DNA of 64,000 nucleotides. Source: Haematobia irritans (Eukaryota > Arthropoda > Insecta > Diptera > Muscidae). Shown here piece after piece: positions 12,056 through 24,076 of the stretch (positions are counted from its first letter, which is position 1; each line of letters opens with the position of its first letter). The stretch covers positions 195,197,063 to 195,261,062 of the forward strand of contig NC_134397.1 in the NCBI RefSeq assembly GCF_050003625.1, in the 5' to 3' direction. The translations under genes were made by a program, and so were the position numbers. The notes beneath the pieces are model-generated. The model was not told where the DNA came from and ran no database searches. It saw nothing but the letters and a program-made list of their open reading frames with translations.

Positions 12056-13990
12056 CCAAAACATTTAGAATTCTACCAATCTACCAAACAGAAAAATACT
12101 ACTATTTTTTAGAATTCTACCAATTTATTTTTACGTTATATACGTTGGATTTTCAAAAAGAAAATTTGAGATATAGAGTAGTAATAGGGTTTTAATGAAT
12201 ACTTTGTCCCAGTAAAAACTAGCAAGAGATTACACACAATTATCAACTGTTGTAGTCATAAACAAATCATATATGCGATATATTTGGTAAACGGGTAAAA
12301 TTTTGCATTTCCCCCCGCTAAATGAAGGGATGACCCTGTATATGCAAAAAGGTTTTCCCGCACAAGGCTTAGATGTACATTAGTTGAAACGGAAAAGTCT
12401 GGCTCCTATTTTCAACTTTACTACTAGAACTGTTAACTGTTTCATTAAATTCCTTAAAAAGTGCAACATAAATTGACTCCATTAAAATTTCACATTGGTA
12501 TGTAAATACAGCAATTTTGTCTGGTCGACCTTTTACAGCCAGTATCTGTCTCTTTATAATATCCTTTGAGGTACTTACCAGCCAGCCAGTCAATTACTCG
12601 ATAAAAAATGCATAACTTCATAAATATCAAAGCAACTACGATAGACGACGAATAGCAGCAGTTAAACAAGTGAGACTAATAAAACAAACACCATTCAACA
12701 TCAGGTGTCATAAAACTATTCAAATATTACAGCGGCTAAATTAAAGAAAAACTAGAAAACACTACAACCCACTGCAATGCAAAAAAAAAGAAAAAAAAAC
12801 ATAAAACTAATAGCTATTGGGTGGAGTAACAACTTGAAGTTATAGTCCTCCTACTATCCTCAATGCAATCCAACATGATGATAATAATACCAAAATGATT
12901 GCACGCAATAACTGTTCCCTTGCTTCCTACCTACCTAACTACCACATTGTCTCCCCAAAAACTCTTCCAAACAATAATCAACAACAATAATTGTAAAATT
13001 GCGTTATTGTATGAACGAATGAAAAAAAAAGGACATCGGCAACATTCCAACATAAGATGGCAGCACAAAATATTTACTCGTCCAATAGCTTTGTCAGCAA
13101 AAAACGCGAAAAAGGACTGTTCCCGGATGCTTGTTGAAACTAATAAACATTAATGTCTAAAGACATTTATTCCATACAGTGTCGTCTTAAAGCTCCCCTG
13201 ACTTTGGTTGCCAATTCATTCATTCCATTTCTAGGATGAAATTGGCAAAAATGAAAACAACTTAGGCATTCTAATGGAATTACAATTAAAATGTAAATAG
13301 CAAAAGCAAATAATAATAACAATTTTGAAGGTAAAATGTTATAGAACCTTCTTGATAATGGTCAATAAGGGCATTAAGGAGCTCTACATATGTCGGCAAA
13401 AAAATTTCAGTACCTTAATTTACAAGAAATCTAACTTAAAAAAAATACAAAAAAAATGTAAAAAGGTAGGAATGGTAAATTTTAATGCGACAGCATTACG
13501 CTGTTGTTTTTTTTTTTTTCTTTTATGGAAAAATAAAATTCTTTTCCACAGAGATGAGTTACCTTTGATGTATAAACTACTGTTTCACAATTATTAGAGA
13601 AATCGATAAAGTCAATCTCTAATTATTGGGATCGAACATCAAAAAATTAAAAATGTTCAAAAAGTATATATCCCTCGGCTTCGAAAGCTACTTTCTTCTC
13701 TAATGGAAAATATTTTTGGAATGCATAAACTACTACTTCCAATTATTATACCCCAGCAAAAAAAAAGTGGAAGTTGTTCCACAAACATTTCTTTTAAATC
13801 GCATCCCGTAATCCCCAATAGATATTTTCCACTTCCGATGCAGTCATTTTGGATAAGTATTACAAAGTAGGCAATTAGGCTAATTTAAGTGAAAATTTAA
13901 GTTTTTTGCACTACTTCCGGATCACAAAATGGGAATCCAAACTATTTTTTTTTTGAAACGTTTTTTCAAAACTTTAAAAAAGAAACAAAA
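12056..13990. other. Largely single-copy intron sequence
   Basis: Mixed-composition DNA without the repeat families above, apart from a CCCAGCAAAAAA MITE end at about 13744. Open frames (74, 84 and 90 residues) lack recognisable domains and splice-supported context. Probably sima intron. Confidence 0.45.
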
Positions 13991-14004
13991 TGTAAACCCT
14001 TGTA

Positions 14005-14238
14005 TCACTGAGTGCTGCCTGATTCAAGGGACCACTTTTTTATAACGGAGTCCGAGCGGACTCGGCGGTGAAACCACTTACAGAAACTTTGAAACAAACA
14101 GAAATGTGACCAGCACTACTGAGAGCGGATAATCCTCCGCTAAAAAACTGTTTGCTGTTTGGCTAAAAATTGGGATAGCACCCATGACACTTTGTATGCA
14201 AGGCGGGTATGCTAACCATTGCACAACGGTGGCTATAG
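14005..14238 (-). mobile_element. SINE family S1, minus-strand copy
   Basis: Reverse complement of S1: tail side TATCACTGAGTGCTGCC, body GAGTCCGAGCGGACTCGG, and head TGCAAGGCGGGTATGCTAAC followed by the A-box region CATTGCACAACGGTGGCT. A hAT MITE is inserted right beside the head. Confidence 0.8.
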
Positions 14239-14246
14239 GTAGGAAG

Positions 14247-14871
14247 TAGAGGTGTGCACGTGACACGAAATTGTCGTGACTCACGAAAATTTTCGTGACT
14301 CAGGCGTGAGTAGTGAGCCACGCTGACGGCAACGGCATGAGTGTGCGTGAGCGTGACTTTTGATTGATGTCGCTCACGCACGACATTAATCAAACGTCGT
14401 GCGTGAGCGTGAGTCACGAAAATGATAACGTCGTGAGTGTGCGCGTAGTAACGAATTTCGGAAAAACATGCTCACGAAAATAATCCCGCTTACGAACATA
14501 AAATGCTTACGAGTTTAATTCATTTATAATTTTAGTGACATCCTAGGTGTTAAGAGTTTTATAACGCTCTCGATTTTAATCTTACTCATGTTTTTAGTCA
14601 GGTTCTACAGGTAAATTACTCACAAAATTATTCGTGAGTCACGAGGTTTTTCGTGATTCACGACATTTTTCGTGAGACACGATATTTTTCGTGAGTCACG
14701 ATATTTAAAAGATTTCCGTGCGTGAGTGTGCGTGAATACAAATTTTCTTTTCGTGAACGTGCGGGAGCGTGAGTCCTACGAAAAAATGTCGTGCGTGAGT
14801 GTGCGTGAATAACATTTCTCCGTCGTGAGTGTGCGTGAGCGTGAGCAAAATATTACAAAATATTACCACTA
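14247..14871. mobile_element. hAT-type MITE built of CGTGA tandem repeats
   Basis: Ends TAGAGGT and ACCACTA (near-inverted), flanked by a perfect 8-bp duplication GTAGGAAG at 14239-14246 and 14872-14879, as expected for hAT. The interior is almost wholly made of units like GCGTGAGTGTGCGTGAG and TCGTGAGTCACGAAAAT. It has more than a dozen RCGTG cores, several GTGAGTCAC palindromes and one CACGTG. No transposase. Confidence 0.85.
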
Positions 14872-14914
14872 GTAGGAAGTGGGGGTGGGGGGGGGGGGGT
14901 TTAAGCATGAAGAT

Positions 14915-15924
14915 GAAAATAAAATTTTGACAAAAATGTCAGTAGAAATAACATTTTGACAAAATTTTCTATAGAAATAAAATTTTGTGTAAACTTTCTA
15001 TAGAAATAAAATTTTGTGTAAATTTTCTATAGAAATAAAATTTTGTGTAAATTTTCTATAGAAATAAAATTTTGTGTAAATTTTCTATAGAAATAAAATT
15101 TTGACAAAATTTTATTTTTATAGACAAAATTTTCTATAGAAATACAATTTTGTCAAAATGTTCTATAGAAATAAAATTTAGACAAAATTTTCTGTAGAAA
15201 TAAAATTTTGACAAAACTTTCTATAGAAATAAAATATTGACAAAATTTTCTATAGAAATAAAATGTTGACAAAAAATTTTCTATTGAAATAAAATTTTGA
15301 CAAAATTTTCTAAGAAAGAAATGTTGGCAAAATTTTCTATAGATAGAATTGTTAACAAAATTTTCGATCTAAATAAAATTTTGACAAAATTTTCTATAAA
15401 AATAAAATTTTGACAAAATTTTCTATAGAAATAAAATTTTGACAAAATTTTCTATAGAAATAAAATTTTGACAAAATTTTCTATAGAAATAAAATTTTGA
15501 CAAAATTTTCTATAGAAATAAAATTTTGACAAAATTTTCTATAGAAATACAATTTAACAAAATTTTCTATAGAAATAAAATTTTGACAAAATTTTCTATA
15601 GAAATAAAATGGTGACATAAAATTTTCTATTGAAATAAAATTTTGACAAAATTTTCTATAGAAATAAAATATTGACAAAATTTTCTATAGAAATAAAATT
15701 TTGACAAAATTTTCTACAGAAAAACAATTTTCTATAGAAATAAAATTTTGACAAAATTTTCTATAGAAATAAAATGTTGACCAAAATTTCCTTTAGAAAT
15801 AAAACTTTGCCAAAATTTTCTATAGAAATAAATTTTTGACAAAATTTTCTATAGAAATAAAATTTTGACAAAATTTTCTATAGAAATAAAATATTGACAA
15901 AATTTTCTATAGAAATAAAATTTT
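14915..15924 (+). repeat. 29-bp minisatellite
   Basis: About 35 copies, several perfect (the spacing of CTATAG from 15481 to 15510 is 29). A run near 14980-15090 has the GTGTAAATTTTC variant in four consecutive units, a sign of recent local amplification. Confidence 0.95.
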
Positions 15925-16762
15925 TTGTTGTTTTTTTTTATTTCAGCTTAAAACCATACATTGACTAAACTACAAGTGTAGCTTAACCAACAGAGGAAAA
16001 GAATGTTTGCCAAATTTATTTGGGCAAAGCCATATAGACTGCAAGATGGTTGGATGGACGCACGTTTCGGAATTACCACATTCCTCATCAGCATCCTCTA
16101 CTTGCAGCAAAACTATTAACCAATTATGAGAATAAATTCAGGCAGTTTATTAAACCCAACAATGAACCACACTTAAACCATCCGAAAAAAGGTTTTGTAT
16201 GATAGCCGGCTTATGCCGAAATAAATTCGAAACAAACATATCTCTTTTCCTATGCCACTGTCAAATCATCGATTTGAGTTCAGTTGGCTGGGTATATTTT
16301 GAGCGTGCTTCCTCTTTTTTCATTCGTTTTGTTTTGTTATCATCAACCATCCATCCAACCATCTTGCCGTCTATAGGGCTTTGCCCAAATAAATTTGACA
16401 AACATTATTTTCCTCGGTTGGTTAAGCTACACTTGTAGTTTAGTCAATGCATGGTTTTAAGCTGAAATCAAAAAACAACAACAATGTTTAAAGATCAAAA
16501 CCAACAATAACAAAACCAAACCAAACCAAGCAAAACCAACTGCACTCAAATCGATGATTTGACAGTGGCATATGAAAAAAGATATGTTTGTACGAATTTA
16601 TTTCGGCATAAGCCGGCTATCATGCAAAACCTTTTTTCGGAAGGTTCAAGTGTGGTTCATTGTTGGGTTTAATGAACTGCCTGAATTTATTCTGATAATT
16701 GGTTGATAGTTTTGCTGCAAGTAGAGGATGCTGATGAGTAATGTGGTAATTCCGAAACGTAA
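15925..16762. mobile_element. Foldback family F1, copy 2 (compound)
   Basis: Left arm: TTTCAGCTTAAAACCATACA, CTACAAGTGTAGCTTAACC, GATGGTTGGATGGACG. The mirror arm ends at about 16480 with ATGGTTTTAAGCTGAAATC. A further half-element with GATTTGACAGTGGCATATG and GGTAATTCCGAAACG follows to 16762. Minisatellite on both sides. Frames at 16199-16438 and 16620-16823 are arm shadows. Confidence 0.75.
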
Positions 16763-17112
16763 AATTTTGTGAAAATTTTCTAAAAAGAAAACAAAATTTT
16801 CTATAGAAATAAAATTTTAACAAAATTTTGTATAGAAATAAAATTTTTGCAAATATTTTCTATAGAAATAAATTTTTGACAAAATTTTCTATAGAAATAA
16901 AATATTGACAAAATTTTCTATAGAAATAAAATTTTGACAAAATTTTCTTTAGAAATAAAATTTTGACAAAATTTTCTATAGAAATAAAGTTTTGACAAAA
17001 TTTTCTATAGAAATAAAATTTTGACAAAATTTTCTATAGAAATAAAATTTTGACAAAATTTTCTATAGAAATAAAATTTTGACAAAATTTTCTATAGAAA
17101 TAAAATTTTGAT
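16763..17112 (+). repeat. 29-bp minisatellite
   Basis: About 12 copies; the last several are near-identical. Confidence 0.95.
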
Positions 17113-17238
17113 TAAAAAATTTAAAAAATCAGTCCCTTAATTTCAAAATGTAGTTTTTTAGCTTAATTGAATTGATAAAAGAGAAATTCACCATTGTGGT
17201 ACCACAACGAACTGAATAGTCCAAGTTAGTAGGAAATA

Positions 17239-17558
17239 GGGAGCCACCGTGGTACAATGGTTAGCATGCCCGCCTTGCATACACAAGATCGTGGGTTCGA
17301 TTCCTGCTTCGACCGAAGACCAAAAAGTTTTTCAGCGGTGGATTATCCCACCTCAGAAATGCTGGTGAGATTTCTGAGGGTTTCACTGCAATGTGGAACA
17401 CCGTACGGACTCGGCTATAAAAAGGAGGTCCCTTGTCATTGAGCTTAACATGGAATCGGGCAGCACTCAGTGATAAGAGAGAAGTTCAGCAATGTGGTAT
17501 CACAATGGAGCCTTAAGTGAGCCTTATACATCGGGCTGCCACCTAACCTAACCTTACC
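17239..17558 (+). mobile_element. tRNA-derived SINE, family S1, full copy
   Basis: Head has Pol III-type boxes: A-box region TGGTACAATGGTTAGCATGC and B-box GGTTCGATTCC. The body has TTTTTCAGCGGTGGATTATC and GGACTCGGCTATAAAAAGG, and the tail is CCACCTAACCTAACC. A perfect 12-bp target duplication TAGTAGGAAATA (17227-17238 and 17559-17570) bounds it, showing LINE-type insertion. It is not a functional tRNA gene: the head is fused to about 250 bp of SINE body. The 61-residue frame here is a shadow. Confidence 0.9.
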
Positions 17559-17570
17559 TAGTAGGAAATA

Positions 17571-18694
17571 ACTGGCTGACACTATACCAAACCTAACCTA
17601 GCTTAATTGTGAGATTTAGGTATATAGGCTAAGATGTTGGCAAAAGATTAGAATACGATTAATAACAATATAATAATATCATCTATTTCATCAATACCAC
17701 CTATGTGTTGATGAACTCAAGCTCATCATCCATATGGTATAGGGTATAGAAACTACTTTAAATTACATAAACATAACGAAAGTCAACATTAAAATCATAG
17801 ACGACCAAGGAATGAGCTTTGCAAATTTGCTAGTTTTAGAGGTAAAGACAAGCTCCTACATTCATTAACAAACAACGACTGCTGTCAACTACATTTAATG
17901 GTCACCATCTCCGTGTGATAAAACTAATTAGGTACCAGGAGACAGGACACAGGGTCAGCTAACTAGCACTAAGGATACTAAATGACACAAGGATGAACAA
18001 AATGAAAGCAGTTAAAACAATACACTATGTCTGGCCGCCAATGTTTGTGCTCTTAAGCAGTGAAGAGTGGTGAACGCACATTCCATGTTGGGTTTTCATT
18101 GAATCGTTTGTTCAAGTCATTATTGCCAACATACCAGACATACCGATAGACAGACATAGACTTCGACTGGCCATGGAAGAGACATGAATGAAGAAAAAGT
18201 GTCAACTTTATGCGTATACTGGCTACCTAGTTGTTTTTTTTTTTTGGCAAAGGACGAGCAACCAACAAATTGGATGACATAGCATCTTAGACATTATGTG
18301 AACAAATCCGTGGAAGAGAAAGATGTAGTCTCATGGCATGAAGAATAACAATCCGCTCTAGGATATTTTTCCATCTGCCCATCAGCTCTGATTACTGAGG
18401 TAATTAGTAAAACATTATTTTGTAATTTATTTAATTTAAAACACATTAATGAATTGCAATAAGAGAAACAGAAACAGAGAAAGAGAGTCGAGGAAAATTG
18501 CATCACATAAAATAAAATCTCATAAATAATTTATTGTCTGACTTGCACACTCGAATTGTTTGAATTAAGTTTTTCTTGTTAGTTTTTATTTTCCAATTCG
18601 CGGCAAAATAAAAACATTCAACCGCTATAAAAACAAAGTTTTGAATTGTAGTCAATTATGAAGACGCAGAAGAAGGAGAAAACAATGCACTTAC
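17571..18694. other. Single-copy intron sequence downstream of sima PAS-B exons
   Basis: No repeat family recognised. I looked for the next sima exon (rest of PAS-B, GKYGGYCWILSQ-like) on the minus strand and did not find it. Confidence 0.5.
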
Positions 18695-18801
18695 CATTTT
18701 TAAATGTCACCATTAAACTGTCGGAATCAATGCCATGATGGCAATTGAATAGAGATGTCTCAAGTAAATCTTCAGGTTTATAACCCAATAAATTAAACAT
18801 T
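18695..18801 (-). CDS. sima: sima exon: second PAS-B exon (gene continues off window)
   Basis: Encodes the middle of the PAS-B domain of Similar, the fly HIF-1 alpha: FNLLGYKPEDLLETSLFN then CHHGIDSDSLMVTFKN. Minus-strand acceptor TTTCAG precedes base 18801 and donor GTAAGT follows base 18695. The exon is 107 bp: one base finishes the codon split from the previous exon (AA|A, Lys), then 35 codons, then one base carried on. Family knowledge: sima dimerises with Tango through bHLH-PAS and drives hypoxia-response genes. The rest of PAS-B, the oxygen-dependent degradation region and the C-terminus are absent from the window. A 60-residue frame starting at the internal Met runs through the donor and is not a separate gene. 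Confidence 0.92.
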
Positions 18802-18866
18802 CTGAAATTGTTAGGAAAAAAACATGTTAGTGAGTAATTCTTTTAATTACCTAGAATAACACTTAC

Positions 18867-19033
18867 TTGTCATCAACGTATACGAATTTCATATCCAACG
18901 AATGTTTTGTTAGAAAAGTGGTGCTGCCCAATGGTATTTCAATGTTTGAAGGATGTGGTATCGGTCTGCCCATAGCTACCAACACACGATCACCTTTTGT
19001 ATTCACCACCAAGTGACCGGTAATGTGGATAAC
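18867..19033 (-). CDS. sima: sima exon: PAS-A C-terminal part and start of PAS-B
   Basis: Reads [40 protein letters not shown] and [16 protein letters not shown]. This is the PAS-A to PAS-B connection of Similar, nearly identical in pattern to the Drosophila protein as I recall it. Acceptor TTTCAG before 19033 and donor GTAAGT after 18867. The exon is 167 bp (55 codons plus two bases AA, completed by the next exon). It starts in phase 0, matching the exon ending at 24835. The 5.8-kb intron before it holds nested D2 elements, two AATTAA-type MITEs, minisatellite and a foldback element. Confidence 0.92.
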
Positions 19034-19194
19034 CTGAAAATAAAAAAAATTATATTATTTTCTTGTTTAATTAAATTAAAATTTATTATTGTTTTGTTAT
19101 TTAATTAAAGAAATGTAAATAAAAACTAATTCAGATCATCCTAAGTGGTATTTTGAACCCAAAAACATGGAGTATATTAAGGTAGAAGAAGTAA

Positions 19195-22098
19195 GGAATG
19201 TATAAATTCGGGCGGGACCGACTATGTTATACACTTCACCACTTTGTACACAGAAAAAAATTTCACGAAAATGTTTCAATTAAAATTTTAATTGAGTTTT
19301 AAAAAATATTCAATTAAAAATTTAATTGATTCAACAAATTTTTTAATTGAAACAAAAATCAATCACAAAAATTAATAGTATCAATTAATTTTTTAATTGA
19401 ATCAATTAATTTTTAATTGACCTTCAATTAATTTTTTTAATTGATACTATCATTTCTGTGATTGAAGACATTTCAATTAAAAAATTAATTGGATCAATTA
19501 ATTTCGTGATTGAATCAGAAAAATTTTTTTTTGTGTGTACACCAACATTTTTGATACCATCTCAAATCCTTCAAATTTGTTGGGAGTTATATAAAGGTTT
19601 ATATACCCATATACATGAGTTTATATCTGAACCGATTTGGACAAAATTTCACCCGCCTAACGCCTTGGGACGAAACTCAATATTAGTAAAAAAAAAACAA
19701 ATAAGGAAAGTCTAAAGCCGGGCGGGACCGACTTTATTATACCCGGCACCACTTTGTAGATTCACATTTTTGATACCATATCAAATTCGTCAAATGTATT
19801 GGGTCCTATATATAGGGTTTTGCCCCAAATGCCTGACTCGATCCGAACAAAATTTGTTAGACTTCTACCACATATATAGACTTAAAATTTAAGTCGGCTA
19901 ATGCTCTGGGGTGGAACACTATGTTAGTAAAAAACAAGTAAGGAAAGTCTAAAGTCGGGCGGGGCCGACTATATTATACCCTGCACCACTTTGTAGATCT
20001 AAATTTTCGATACCATATCACATCCGTCAAATGTAAAGGTTTGTCCCAAATACATACATTTTAGTATCTCTCGATCTGGACAGAATTCGGTAGACTTCTA
20101 CAAATTCTATAGACTCAAAATTTAAGTCGGCTAATGCACTAGGATGAAACGCAATGTTAGTAAAAAAAATATGGGAAAGATTTAAATCTGAAGCAATTTT
20201 AAGGAAACTTCACAAAAGTTTATTTATGATTTATCGCTCGATATATATATATGTATTTGAAGTTAAGGAAAATTACAGTCAGTTTTACAACTTTTCGACT
20301 AAGCAGAGGCGACTTTACAAGGAAAGTGTTGGTATTTTGACCATTTTTGTCGAAATCAGAAAAACATATATATGGGAGCTATAGCTAAATCTGAACTGAT
20401 TTCAATCAAATTTGGCACACATGACTATACTACGAATTGTACTTCGTGTGCAAATATTTGAACCAAATTGAACCAAAACTCTGGCTTCTAGGACCATAAT
20501 AGTCCATATCGGGCGAAATATATATGGGAGCTCTATCTAAATCTGAACCGATTTCAATCAAATTTGGCACACATGACTATACTACTAATTGTACTCCTAG
20601 TGCAAAATTTCAACCAAATTGGGCCAAAACTCTGGCTTCTGGAGCCATACAAGTCCATATCGGGCGAAAGATATATATGGTAGCTATATCTAAATCTTAA
20701 CCGATTTCAATCAAATTTGGCACACATGACTATACTACTAATTGTACTCCTAGTGCAAAATTTCAACCAAATTGGGCCAAAACTCTGTTTTCTGGGGCCA
20801 TATAAGTGCATATGGGGCGAAAGATATATATGGGAGCTATATCTAAATCTAAACCGATTTCTTCCAAAATCAATAGGGTTCTATTCTGACCCAAAAAAGG
20901 AACACGAGCCAAATTTGAAGGCGATTGGACTTACATTGCGACCTAGACTTTGATCACAAAAATGTGTTCACAGACAGACGGACGAACGGACGGACAGACG
21001 GACATGGTTATATCGACTCAGGGAACCACCCTGAGCATTATTGTCAAAGACACCATATGTCTATCTCGTCTCCTTCTGGATGTTACAAACATATGCACTA
21101 ACTTATAATACCCTGTTCCACAGTGTGGCGCAGGGTATAAATATAGGAAACATTTAAATCTGAAGAAATTTTTAGGCAACATCGCGAATGTGTATTTATG
21201 AGCTGTCGGTCCATAAATATGTACTAGAAATATAGGAAAAGTCATTTTTAAAAGTTTTCAATTTAGCAGTGGCGATTTTACAAGGAAACTGTTGGTATTT
21301 TGGTCATTTTTGTTGAAATCAGAAAAACATATATATGGAAGATATATCTAAATCTGAGCCGATTTCAACTAAATTTGACATATATAGTTACAATGTTAAT
21401 TCTACCCTCTGTGCAAAATTTCACATAAATCGGATTACAACTCTAACCTCTATGTCATATAAGCGAAAATCAGGGGAAAGATATAATGGGAACTATATCT
21501 AAATATGAACCGATTTTAACCAAACTTGGCATGCATACCAAGAACGCTAATTCTACTCCCTATGCAAAGTTTCACGTAAATCAGAGTAAAACTTTGGCCT
21601 CTGTGGTTATATGAGTGTAAATCGAACGAGGGATATATATGGGAGCTATATCTAAATCTGAACCGATTTAAACCAAAATTGGAATGCGTATCCAGAACGT
21701 TAATTCTACTCTCTGTACAAAATTTAGAGCAAATCTGGCTGAAATTCTGGCGTTTGGGGCCATATAAGTGCGTATCGGGCGAAAGATATATATGGGAGCT
21801 ATATCTAAAACTGAACCGATTTCTTCTCAAAACAATAGGGTTCTATTCTGACCCAAAACATATACTTGTGCCAAATTTGATGTCGATTGGACTAAAATTG
21901 CGACCTAGACTTTGATCACAAAAATGTGTTCCCAGACAGACGGACAGACGAATATGGCTATATCGCCTCAGGGGCCGGCTCTGAGCAATATTGCCAAAGA
22001 CACCATATGCCTATCTCGTCTCCTTCTGGGTGTTGCAAACATATGCACTAACTTATAATACCCTGTTCCACGGTGTGGCGCAGGATATAAATATTGCA
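19195..22098 (-). mobile_element. Nested DINE-1/Helentron-like family D2 elements (at least three)
   Basis: Three 3' ends follow each other at about 19210, 19690 and 19933, each with CGGGCGGG(A/G)CCGAC. The first two 3' pieces stop at the same internal A-run (TTAGTAAAAAA), where the next copy starts. A complete copy spans about 19933-21139, ending in the hairpin end GTGTGGCGCAGGGTATAA. The interrupted body then resumes (TAGGAAACATTTAAATCTGA) to a second 5' end at about 22098. Bodies contain several subrepeats with ATATATGGGAGCTATATCTA and GACAGACGGACGGACAGACG-type microsatellite. A MITE interrupts the outermost piece (19246-19538). All open frames here are subrepeat shadows. Confidence 0.75.
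19246..19538. mobile_element. MITE rich in AATTAATTGA palindromes
   Basis: Ends ACACAGAAAAAAATTTCACG and ATTTTTTTTTGTGTGT are inverted. The interior is multiple TCAATTAATTTTTTAATTGA palindromes. Inserted in a D2 element, whose sequence resumes on the far side (CCAACATTTTTGATACCAT). Confidence 0.65.
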
Positions 22099-23171
22099 AA
22101 TACCCTACGAGAAATTGATGTAAATTGCCAGCGACGGACCTATCACAGGACTGTCACCAGTGCCGCAATTTTTAAATAGTCATTATTTATTGATTTCCAT
22201 ACTCACTTGATATAAAATTCTTATTGGATCTACACAACTAGTGCAATAAAATTATCATAATAACCTATTGTTCATTCCTAAGAGAGAGAGAGATTCCGAA
22301 GAGTTTGTCGGAGGAGACTGGTTCATGAGTGATGCTCCTACTAAATTGCCCCCAGGAATGTATCCTTTGGAATGAGTCCAAGACGTGTAAATTTACCCCT
22401 TCTATGAGAAATCCTTGTTAAAATTACTGGTCCCTTTCATACGTTTTGACCAAAACTAGAACTGGTCCATACACACCAGCGACTAGTCCTGTATCGGTCC
22501 TGTGGTTGATCTATTTCGCGTAGGGTATTTTTTAAAGCTTAAGCCATTTTCATGCAATTACGGAAAAGTGCATTTATAATTAATCGGACGAAACGTATTA
22601 GAGGAATAGATGCATTTGAGCCTTTTCAAAAATTTTGCTACTTATGAGTGGCGATTTTACAAGGATATCGATTAGATCTCGCCAATATGGCGGTCAATTG
22701 GGGTTTTGTGACAATATTTGGTCAAATCTAGCGACATTTAGATCTTAAGGGTTATGTCGAAAGTGTGTCATTACTGCACCACCCAAACAAAAAATACTTT
22801 GCCCCGGAACGAAATTTTAAACAAACGAAATTCCCCCTTCCAATAAAGTATTTTCTTTTAGAGCTAATAAATCAGGGTTGATAAAGTTTACACTTTTGTG
22901 CTCTTTTTGATACATTGATACATTTCGACTGACAAAAGCAACGTTCCACGACCGCGAGCCATTTGGTACTTTTTCATCACAATTACTCTATATAGAGTTA
23001 TTCTGCCCTAAATGTGAGCGTTTCTCAGATATCAACTCAACAATTATAAATTGCGGACATTGAAGAAATAAATATGTTCCAAAATGAGGATATTTTAGAT
23101 TTTATTACAGGATCTCAACATTTTAGAGAGGAATTTTGGCTATACCACATTCGTCCGCAAATGTGAAACGT
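22099..23171. other. Old repeat-derived intron DNA
   Basis: Contains a decayed D2 segment (GAGTGGCGATTTTACAAGGA at about 22647) and otherwise unassigned sequence. No exon recognised. Confidence 0.4.
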
Positions 23172-23456
23172 GCACAAAAAAAAATTCTGATTCAATAACG
23201 AAATTAATTGATCCAATTAATTTTTTAATTGAAATGTCTTCGATCACAGAAATGAGAGTATCAATTAAAAAATTAATTGACAGTCAATTAAAAAATTAAT
23301 TGATCCAATTAAAAAATTAAGTGATACTATTAATTTGTGTGATTGATTTTTATTTCAATTAAAACATTTGTTGATTCAATTAAATTTTTAATTGAATATT
23401 TTTATTTTTCAATAAAGACTTCAATTGGAAAAATTTTCGTGAAATTTTTTTCTGTG
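23172..23456. mobile_element. MITE rich in AATTAATTGA palindromes, opposite orientation
   Basis: Same family as 19246-19538, reversed: starts CACAAAAAAAAATTCTGATT and ends TTCGTGAAATTTTTTTCTGT. Confidence 0.65.
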
Positions 23457-23554
23457 TGTAATGCGATGTTTTTCCACCACACTGAGGAAAAGAGTATTAT
23501 AAGATAAGATAGTGTATGTATTTGAAACGCCCGGAAGGAGACGAAATACACAAA

Positions 23555-24076
23555 TGGTTGCCACAGTTGGTAGAATTTTACAAAAAATGGTAAATTTTTT
23601 ACTGTTTTGTAGATTGGTAGAATTCTTGCTATTCATAAATTTTCTATTTAAATAAACTTTTGACAAAATTTTCTATAGAAATAAAATTTTGATAAAATCT
23701 TTTATGGAAATAAAATTTTTACAAAATTTCCTATAGAAAAAAAAAATAAAACAAAATTTTCTATGGGAATAAAATGTTGACAACATTTTCTATGGAAATA
23801 AAATTTTGACAAAATTTTCTATGGAAATATTTTGACAAAATTTTCTATGGAAATAAAATCTTGACAAAATTTTCTATATAAATTTTTCTAAAAATGTTGT
23901 ATAGAATTAAACTGTACACAAAATTTTCTATGGAAATAGAATTTTAACACAATTTTCTATGGAAATAAAATTTTGACACAATTTTCTATGGAAATAAAAT
24001 TTTCTTTGAAAAAATAAAATTGGCAAAATTTTCTATAGAAATAAAATTTTGAAAATTTTTTCTATAGAAATAATAT
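23555..24076 (+). repeat. 29-bp minisatellite with its hAT-like left flank
   Basis: Begins with AAATGGTTGCCACAGTTGGT and TGTAGATTGGTAGAATTC, the same left flank as the block at 35851. Tandem units run from about 23640 until a foldback element starts just after GAAATAATATTT. Confidence 0.85.

Noticed and set aside
12369..13597. Short frames that might be missing sima exons
   Set aside because: No PAS-B, degradation-domain or transactivation motifs and no matching splice phases.
15421..15720. CRISPR-like regular repeats
   Set aside because: Units are contiguous with no unique spacers, no cas genes, and the genome is eukaryotic.
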